This document shows positions 58,648-64,000 of a stretch of DNA of 64,000 nucleotides, piece after piece. Numbering within the stretch: the first letter of the stretch is position 1; every line of letters starts with the position of its first letter. The notes under the pieces are model-generated. The model ran no database searches, was not told the DNA's origin, and saw only the letters and a program-made list of their open reading frames with translations. Origin of the DNA: Agrobacterium tumefaciens (GTDB lineage: Bacteria; Pseudomonadota; Alphaproteobacteria; Rhizobiales; Rhizobiaceae); assembly GCF_005221325.1 (NCBI RefSeq), contig NZ_CP039889.1, forward strand, positions 434,001-498,000, written 5' to 3'. Both the position numbers and the translations under genes were made by a program.

Positions 58648-59382
58648 TCAGACGTGCTGGCCGCCATTAATGTGAATTTCCGCGCCGTTGATGTAGCTCG
58701 ACTGTTCCGAGCACAGGAAATAGATGGTCTGCGCCACCTCTGTTGTGGTGCCGAGCCGGCCGAGCGGCACCTGCGCATCCACGAGTTCTGCCGTTCCGGG
58801 AGACAGAATGGCGGTATTGATTTCGCCCGGCGCAATGGCGTTGGCGCGCACGCCACGCGGGCCGAATTCATGCGCAAGCTCGCGGGTCAACGCCGCAAGG
58901 GCTGCCTTCGATGTAGCATAGGCCACGCCGGCGAACGGATGTACACGCGAGCCGACAATCGAGGTGACATTGACGATAGAGCCTCTCGCGGCCTCCAGTT
59001 CCGGCAGAAGCGCGCGGGCGAGCAGCGCCGTGGAAACGAGATTGACGTTGAGCACGCGTGTCCAGATGTCGGCCGTGGTGTCCACCACGCCGAGACGGCT
59101 GCCGCCTTCGCCCTTGGGTGAAATGCCGGCATTGTTGACGAGGGCGGCAAGTTTGCCTTCCGGAAGGCGCGAGCGCACCTCGTCTGCCAGGTCATCGATC
59201 CCCGACAAATTCTCGAGATCGGCCTGGATATGGCTCTCTCGCGCCGATGGCCACCGGCATTCCTCGGAAAAGGGCTGCCGAGAAACGGTGAGAATCCTCC
59301 AGCCCTTTTCCTGAAAAAGCTTGACGGTGGCATGCCCTATTCCGCGGCTTGCGCCGGTCAGAAGCATGAAAGGAACAGCCAT
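58648..59382 (-). CDS. Short-chain dehydrogenase/reductase (SDR)
   Basis: A 244-residue Rossmann-fold oxidoreductase. Cofactor motif 'LLTGASRGIGHATVKLFQEK', 'AALVNNAGIS' (NNAG), catalytic serine in 'SIVNVTSIVGSRVHPFAG' and the Y-x-x-x-K in 'VAYATSKAALAAL'; it ends 'YINGAEIHINGGQHV', typical of FabG-like enzymes. It oxidises or reduces a hydroxyl/carbonyl with NAD(P)(H). ATG 59382 has GGGAG eight bases upstream. The aminotransferase gene follows 35 bases after its stop, so they are probably co-transcribed. Substrate not predictable. Confidence 0.9.
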   Translation of the reverse strand: MAVPFMLLTGASRGIGHATVKLFQEKGWRILTVSRQPFSEECRWPSARESHIQADLENLSGIDDLADEVRSRLPEGKLAALVNNAGISPKGEGGSRLGVVDTTADIWTRVLNVNLVSTALLARALLPELEAARGSIVNVTSIVGSRVHPFAGVAYATSKAALAALTRELAHEFGPRGVRANAIAPGEINTAILSPGTAELVDAQVPLGRLGTTTEVAQTIYFLCSEQSSYINGAEIHINGGQHV

Positions 59383-59618
59383 ATGAGAACTCCCGTGCCA
59401 TGCGGCCCGTTGATCCGGACATGCATTCAGCGCCGCATGTTAGAGTGCTGCAACCGGCTGACAAGGTCTTTTTTGTCGCGGCGCGGCCAATCGGTTAAGG
59501 GCAATGGGTTAATCCCATTTGATGCCGGGCTTTCACCCGAAGGGAATATTTGAAGCCAGCCGTTTACCCATAAAATGAAGCCTCCCGAATGTGTGATCAG
59601 TATTGGGAGGGGGCAACA

Positions 59619-61265
59619 ATGCGCATCGATATCATCGACACCGACGCCGGCTTCGAGGCGATCAGGCAAAACTGGGACGCGGTGTTCATGGCCGATCCCC
59701 ACGCCCGGCATTTCCTGTCCTGGGGCTGGCTGAGGGATTATATGCCGCGCCGCAGGCGCTGGTTCATCCTGGCACTGCGCGAGCGCCCGGAAGGCTCGCC
59801 CTATGTGGCGTTTTTCCCGCTCCGCATCGTTACCGAACCGGACAAGAAGACCGGCCGCTTTCACGACAGCATCGTCATGGCCGGCAATGCGGCGGCGGAT
59901 TACACCGGCTTCATCTCCCTGCCGGACTACGAAAACCACGCCGTTGCCGGTTTCTGCTCCTTTATACGCCAGCAGAACTGGACCGAGCTAAAGCTCGACT
60001 ACCTCTCCGGCCCGCCGGAAAGGCGCGATGCGATGATCCGCGCCCTTCAGGGACCGCTCGTCATGTTCCGCGATAACATGCCGACTAACTCCTACAACAT
60101 CAACAATTGCATCTGCCCGGTGGTGAGCCTGCCCGAGACGTTCGACGGCTATCTCGAAAGCCATATGAGCAGCCAGACCCGGCAGAAGCTCAGACGCTTC
60201 CTGCGAAAGGTGGAGGGCGGTGACGAATACCGTTTCACCTTCGCGACAAAGGATACCATCAAACGGGACATGGACATCCTGTTCGATTTCTGGCGCATTC
60301 GCTGGGCGCCACACAAGGGCAAGGAACGTACTGAACTCCTGATCGGCGCGACGCGGCAGATGCTGATGGATGTCTGGTTGCGCGGCGATCTGGAAGTGCC
60401 GGTGCTCTGGTTCGGCGATCAGCCGCTCGGCGCACTCGCCAACATCATCGACCGGCAGAAAAAATCGGTCCTGTTCTACATCACAGGCCGCGACGAGAAC
60501 TGGAAAACACCTTCCCCCGGTCTCGTGCTGCATGGTCACTGCATCCGCAGAGCGATCGAGCAGGGCTTCAAGACCTATGATTTCCTGCGCGGCAACGAGC
60601 CCTATAAATACTTCTTCGGCCCGGAAGAGCATAAGCTAAGCTGCACACTTTTCCGCACCCGCTCGGGCGACAATCTCGGCGGCACGCTCCACCCGCGCAG
60701 CGTCCGCTTCGTCTACGAACAGGCCCTGAAACTCTACAAGAGCGGTAAGAAAAGCGAGGCCAACATTGCCTTCGGTCAGGTTCTTTCCGCAGCGCCGGAC
60801 CATCTCGGCGCGCAGTTCGGGCTTGCCAATCTCGCCTTCGACCGCGGTGAATTCCGGGAAGCCGAAATTGCCTTTCTCAGCCTTCTGGCAGCAGGCCAGG
60901 AACCACTCGTCCTGTGGCTGCGCATCGGCGAGACGCGGCTGGCGCAGCAGCACTATCACGAGGCATCCGAGGCCTTCCGCCAAGTGACCAACCGCGCGCC
61001 CTTCCACCGCGAAGCACTTTACAAATGCGCGGTGGCACTGATTGCCGCCGAACGACAGATGGAGGCGGCAGAAATCCTGGAAAGACTGCAGCATTATCAT
61101 TCCGACGATGCGGCGCATCTGGAATACGCCGAAAAAGCCCGTGCCGCCCTTGCGCGGCTGGAACAGGCAAAGACCACGGCCCCGCTTCCGCCCGATGTCG
61201 TCACGCTCGCTGCCAAACCGAAAACGACGGCCAAGCGCTGGCACCCGCCAAAAGTTTTGCATTAA
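59619..61265 (+). CDS. celD: CelD-like GNAT acyltransferase with C-terminal TPRs (cellulose locus)
   Basis: A 548-residue protein. The first ~370 residues are a BioF2/COG5653 (CelD) GNAT-type acyltransferase: 'HFLSWGWLRDYMPRRRRWFI', 'FLRKVEGGDEYRF', 'QPLGALANIIDRQKKSVLFY' and 'YDFLRGNEPYKYFFGPEEHK'. The rest is a TPR array ('ALKLYKSGKKSEANIAFGQV', 'ALYKCAVALIAAERQMEAAE'). COG5653 takes its name from Agrobacterium CelD, needed for cellulose synthesis in a two-gene celDE unit. The start has GGGAGGGGG upstream. Its reaction is unproven; transfer of an acyl group in cellulose assembly is a possibility. The symbol rests on family, the following M20 gene and my memory of the locus position. Confidence 0.75.
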   Translation: MRIDIIDTDAGFEAIRQNWDAVFMADPHARHFLSWGWLRDYMPRRRRWFILALRERPEGSPYVAFFPLRIVTEPDKKTGRFHDSIVMAGNAAADYTGFISLPDYENHAVAGFCSFIRQQNWTELKLDYLSGPPERRDAMIRALQGPLVMFRDNMPTNSYNINNCICPVVSLPETFDGYLESHMSSQTRQKLRRFLRKVEGGDEYRFTFATKDTIKRDMDILFDFWRIRWAPHKGKERTELLIGATRQMLMDVWLRGDLEVPVLWFGDQPLGALANIIDRQKKSVLFYITGRDENWKTPSPGLVLHGHCIRRAIEQGFKTYDFLRGNEPYKYFFGPEEHKLSCTLFRTRSGDNLGGTLHPRSVRFVYEQALKLYKSGKKSEANIAFGQVLSAAPDHLGAQFGLANLAFDRGEFREAEIAFLSLLAAGQEPLVLWLRIGETRLAQQHYHEASEAFRQVTNRAPFHREALYKCAVALIAAERQMEAAEILERLQHYHSDDAAHLEYAEKARAALARLEQAKTTAPLPPDVVTLAAKPKTTAKRWHPPKVLH

Positions 61266-61325
61266 AGGCATCGCCCTGTAAGTTGCGGCAGGAGAAACCC
61301 GTCCGCCGACTTGCAAGGAATTCAG

Positions 61326-62480
61326 ATGTTTCTGACCAACAAGGACATGCTCGATCTCGTCGAGCTTCGCCATGATCTGCACCGCCATCCGGAAATTTCC
61401 GGGGAGGAGAAGGAAACCGCGCGGCGTATCCGCACTTTCCTCGCGCAGACAAAACCCGACCGGCTTCTTGCCGATCTCGGCGGCCATGGCGTGGCGGCAG
61501 TCTATGACAGCGGTAAAAGCGGTCCGGCGATCTTGATTCGCTCGGAACTCGATGCCTTGCCGATTCATGAAAAGAGCGAGGCCGATTATCGCTCCGGCAC
61601 CGACGGCAAGGGCCATCTTTGCGGCCATGATGGTCACTCCACCATCCTGACGGCACTGGCGCTCGGCCTCTCCAGACAAAGGCCGCAAACCGGTCGCGTC
61701 ATCCTTCTCTACCAGCCCGCAGAAGAAACCGGCGCAGGTGCCGCCGCCGTCCTCGCCGACCCGCGTTTTCACGAAATAAAACCGGACTATTCCTTCTCAC
61801 TGCATAACCTGCCCGGCCTGCCACTCGGCCATGTCAGTGTGCTGAAAGGGCCGGTCAATTGCGCATCGCGCGGCATCAAGATCCGCCTTTCGGGCAAGAC
61901 GGCGCATGCTTCGTCACCGGAACACGGCGTTTCACCGATGCGAGCGATATCCCTGATGATGCCGGCTCTGGCCGAACTGGGTTCCGGCTTCCCGCCCGAA
62001 CCCGATTTTTCAATGGTGACAATCACTCATGCCGTGATGGGCGAAGCCGCCTTCGGTATTTCTCCTGCCGATGCGGAAATCTGGGCGACGCTCAGAACGT
62101 TGACCGACGACCGGATGGAAAAGCTCTGCGCAGCTGCGGAATCACTGGCGAAAAAGGTGGCAGGCGAGCACCAGCTGACACTCGACATCACCTATGACGA
62201 TATTTTCCTGCATTGCGAAAATACGCCCGAGGCGGTCGGGCATATAAGGCAGGCACTCGACGAGGAGAAAATCCCGCATGACTCGGAAGGTCTTCCCATG
62301 CGAGCCTCCGAGGATTTCGGCCGTTTCCACTCCGTCTCGTCATCAGCCATGTTCTTTCTCGGGGCAGGCAGGGATTATCCCAACCTGCACAATCCCGACT
62401 ATGACTTTCCTGACGCGTTGATCGGCATCGGCGCGCGCATCTTCATGCGCATCATCCGCAATCTGACAAACGTGGAATAG
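61326..62480 (+). CDS. celE: M20 family amidohydrolase, CelE-like
   Basis: A 384-residue metal-dependent hydrolase of the M20D/hippurate hydrolase group: 'LRHDLHRHPEISGEEKETAR', 'ILIRSELDALPIHEKS', 'GHLCGHDGHSTILTALALGL' with the metal-binding C-G-H-D, 'YQPAEETGAGAAAVLAD' and 'SGKTAHASSPEHGVSPMRA'. Relatives cleave N-acyl amino acids. It follows the CelD-like gene by 60 bases in the same direction, matching the celDE pair of Agrobacterium. ATG 61326 has AAGGA seven bases upstream. Family call is firm; the link to cellulose is from context and memory. Confidence 0.75.
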   Translation: MFLTNKDMLDLVELRHDLHRHPEISGEEKETARRIRTFLAQTKPDRLLADLGGHGVAAVYDSGKSGPAILIRSELDALPIHEKSEADYRSGTDGKGHLCGHDGHSTILTALALGLSRQRPQTGRVILLYQPAEETGAGAAAVLADPRFHEIKPDYSFSLHNLPGLPLGHVSVLKGPVNCASRGIKIRLSGKTAHASSPEHGVSPMRAISLMMPALAELGSGFPPEPDFSMVTITHAVMGEAAFGISPADAEIWATLRTLTDDRMEKLCAAAESLAKKVAGEHQLTLDITYDDIFLHCENTPEAVGHIRQALDEEKIPHDSEGLPMRASEDFGRFHSVSSSAMFFLGAGRDYPNLHNPDYDFPDALIGIGARIFMRIIRNLTNVE

Positions 62481-62503
62481 CAACGGCCAGCCTTGCGTCG
62501 CCG

Positions 62504-64000
62504 TCAGCCGCCCTGCGGGCCGTTGCTCGGCCGGGCCGCGCGCACGGCCGCCAGCCCCTTGATGCCATCCTGATTTCCGATGGCTGTCAGGCTTTCGAAA
62601 ATCTGCGCCGCATCGCCATACCGGCGCATGGCAAGGTAGGAATAGCCACGCAGCACCATCAGGTCCGCGCGCTCGTCTGCCAACCGCGCCCGCTGGTCGA
62701 GCAGCAGAAGCGTTTCTGCATAACGTTTGGTCTGGAAAGCGGAAACTGCCCTGTCGGCAAGGATCGAGACCTGCAATTCGGTCGCCCGCGGGCGATCCAT
62801 GCGCGATTTCGTCGCCGAGACGGCTGCATGGTCCGTCAGCCCCATGCGCAGGTAGGCAAGGCTCTGGCCATAGGCCGCATCGCTTTTCACCGTCGATTGG
62901 CCGCCTTCAATCGCGGATTCGAAGGCTTTCAGCGCCTCTGCCGGGCGGTTCGTTTCCATCAAACACCAGCCGAGGTCGAGCGCCTGCTGCGGCGACAGAC
63001 GCTGCGGATCGGGATAGGCGGCGCAGGACCGTGGGCGGGACGCGGCGCTGGTTTCCCTTTGCGCCTGCGTCTGCGTCGGCCGGCGCGCCTGCTTGCGCGA
63101 TGGCTCAAGCTGCTGCTGGACGACAGGCTGGTCATAGACCACCGCCGTCCCGACCTGAGGCGCATAGGTCGGCAAGGGTGCCGTAACCTGCTGGGCAACA
63201 GGCGGTGTGCTAACGGGGGCAACTACCTGCCCGGACTGGTCCACCATCCGCGCCGTCCCCACATCGGCGATACGTTGAGAGCGGCTCGCCCATTGCTGCT
63301 GGACGCCACGCAGACCGGCAAGATTGCGCAGATCGTGATAGCTGACGGCCATGCCATAGGCTGAAGGCTCATCGTCGGGTTTCCAGCCAAGGGCCGTGCT
63401 GAACCATTGCAAAGCAAGCGGCGTCTGCCGGAAAGCAAGCGAATACCAGCCGAACTGCTGCGCGGTAGCCGCATCCTTGCGCGCCACCGTTTCGCCGGCA
63501 ATGCGCTGCAGCACATCCGGTGGCAGAACGACCGGCGGCTCCAGCGCCAGAAGGTTGGCTGTCGCCGCAAGATAGGTCGCAAGCGCATCATCGGAGGCCG
63601 TGCGCCATTTATACATCACGTCTTCGGCCTCACGCGGCTCGTTACGATCGATCAGCGCCAGCGCCAAACCCTGTGAGGCCGACGCGCTGTTTTCTTCCTC
63701 ACGCGCCCTACGGAACCACTTTTCTGCCTCCGCCATGTTCTTCTGGCGGATATTGTACCAACCGAGCAGCAGGGCGTCGCTTGCGAGCTTGTCGGTCTCG
63801 GCAAGCCTTTCAAGCCGCATCAGATAGGCGGAGGGAACGGTTACGGTTACGCTCTCTTTTTCGCCCTCTTTTTGTTTTTCCCCCGCCTTGGCCACGAACT
63901 GGCGGGCGAGATCGTTCTTGACCGGCTCGAATTCCAGCTGACCGTCCGCACCCGGTTTTTCCTTGGCGAGCAACTCGGCCATCATCTCGGCCGGCAAAAG
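62504..64000 (-). CDS. TPR-repeat protein, 5' end outside the window (BcsK-like candidate)
   Basis: The C-terminal ~498 residues are present; the gene continues past the right edge. Helical TPR-like pairs fill the first half ('ASDALLLGWYNIRQKNMAEA', 'EEENSASASQGLALALIDRN', 'QFGWYSLAFRQTPLALQWFS'). A Pro/Gln/Val-rich linker ('VSTPPVAQQVTAPLPTYAPQ') and a basic Gln-rich stretch follow, then further TPRs near the end ('LSPQQALDLGWCLMETNRPA'). It converges on the CelE-like gene with a 23-base gap. Rhizobial cellulose operons end with a TPR gene called bcsK, and this position fits, but the synthase genes are not visible here. Confidence 0.7.
   Translation of the reverse strand, partial: LLPAEMMAELLAKEKPGADGQLEFEPVKNDLARQFVAKAGEKQKEGEKESVTVTVPSAYLMRLERLAETDKLASDALLLGWYNIRQKNMAEAEKWFRRAREEENSASASQGLALALIDRNEPREAEDVMYKWRTASDDALATYLAATANLLALEPPVVLPPDVLQRIAGETVARKDAATAQQFGWYSLAFRQTPLALQWFSTALGWKPDDEPSAYGMAVSYHDLRNLAGLRGVQQQWASRSQRIADVGTARMVDQSGQVVAPVSTPPVAQQVTAPLPTYAPQVGTAVVYDQPVVQQQLEPSRKQARRPTQTQAQRETSAASRPRSCAAYPDPQRLSPQQALDLGWCLMETNRPAEALKAFESAIEGGQSTVKSDAAYGQSLAYLRMGLTDHAAVSATKSRMDRPRATELQVSILADRAVSAFQTKRYAETLLLLDQRARLADERADLMVLRGYSYLAMRRYGDAAQIFESLTAIGNQDGIKGLAAVRAARPSNGPQGG

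Overview
The window looks like a piece of an Agrobacterium genome (A. tumefaciens/fabrum complex, Rhizobiaceae), most likely the linear secondary chromosome. Three kinds of evidence agree. The sulfoquinovose (smo) locus sits here in its published gene order, and the sulfoquinovosidase has its sulfonate-binding and catalytic residues at the positions I recall for the A. tumefaciens enzyme. A COG3964 amidohydrolase of the Atu3266 type lies about 17 kb upstream. A CelD/CelE-type cellulose locus begins at the right edge. GC-rich coding, GTG/TTG starts and long rhizobial intergenic palindromes fit as well. I saw no rRNA, tRNA, insertion sequence, prophage or CRISPR array.

Layout. 1-6.4 kb: the end of an aldehyde dehydrogenase gene, then a TRAP transporter (binding protein plus fused DctQM), an SsuD-like flavin monooxygenase and a signal-less SsuA-like protein in one leftward operon. 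It is divergent from a BigR/SqrR-like ArsR regulator and a YfcG-like glutathione transferase. I read this as an undescribed organosulfur-use island. 6.4-16 kb: a dipeptide-type ABC importer with a COG3964 amidohydrolase, a SelA-like PLP enzyme, a RidA protein and an IclR regulator, which together look like a catabolic pathway whose substrate is unknown. 16.4-20.4 kb: glycosyltransferase, acyltransferase and Wza-like export lipoprotein. 20.6-25 kb: an RND efflux pump. 25-29.6 kb: a large autotransporter overlapping an IalB-family gene.

29.8-39.9 kb: the smo locus. SmoEFGH import sulfoquinovosyl glycerol, SmoI releases sulfoquinovose, SmoC with FMNH2 from SmoA removes sulfite, and SmoB reduces the 6-oxo sugar to glucose; SmoD is the GntR regulator. 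A 21-bp box present in both smo promoter regions is a good candidate SmoD operator. 39.9-42.8 kb: two tandem TadG-like VWA proteins with duplicated upstream boxes.

42.9-47 kb: a TPP riboswitch followed by thiX-thiY-thiM-thiE-thiD for uptake and salvage of thiamine precursors, with no transporter ATPase gene in the operon. 47-50.3 kb: an Lrp-type regulator divergent from alr-dadA (alanine catabolism). 50.3-51.7 kb: an FCD-type GntR regulator and a BA14K-like protein. 51.8-56.6 kb: dctD-dctB divergent from dctA, with a clear sigma-54 promoter and DctD-type upstream sites. 56.8-59.4 kb: a half-size EamA protein, a class III aminotransferase and a short-chain dehydrogenase. 59.6-64 kb: a CelD-like GNAT protein fused to TPRs, a CelE-like M20 amidohydrolase, and the end of a convergent TPR protein, which form the edge of a cellulose synthesis locus.
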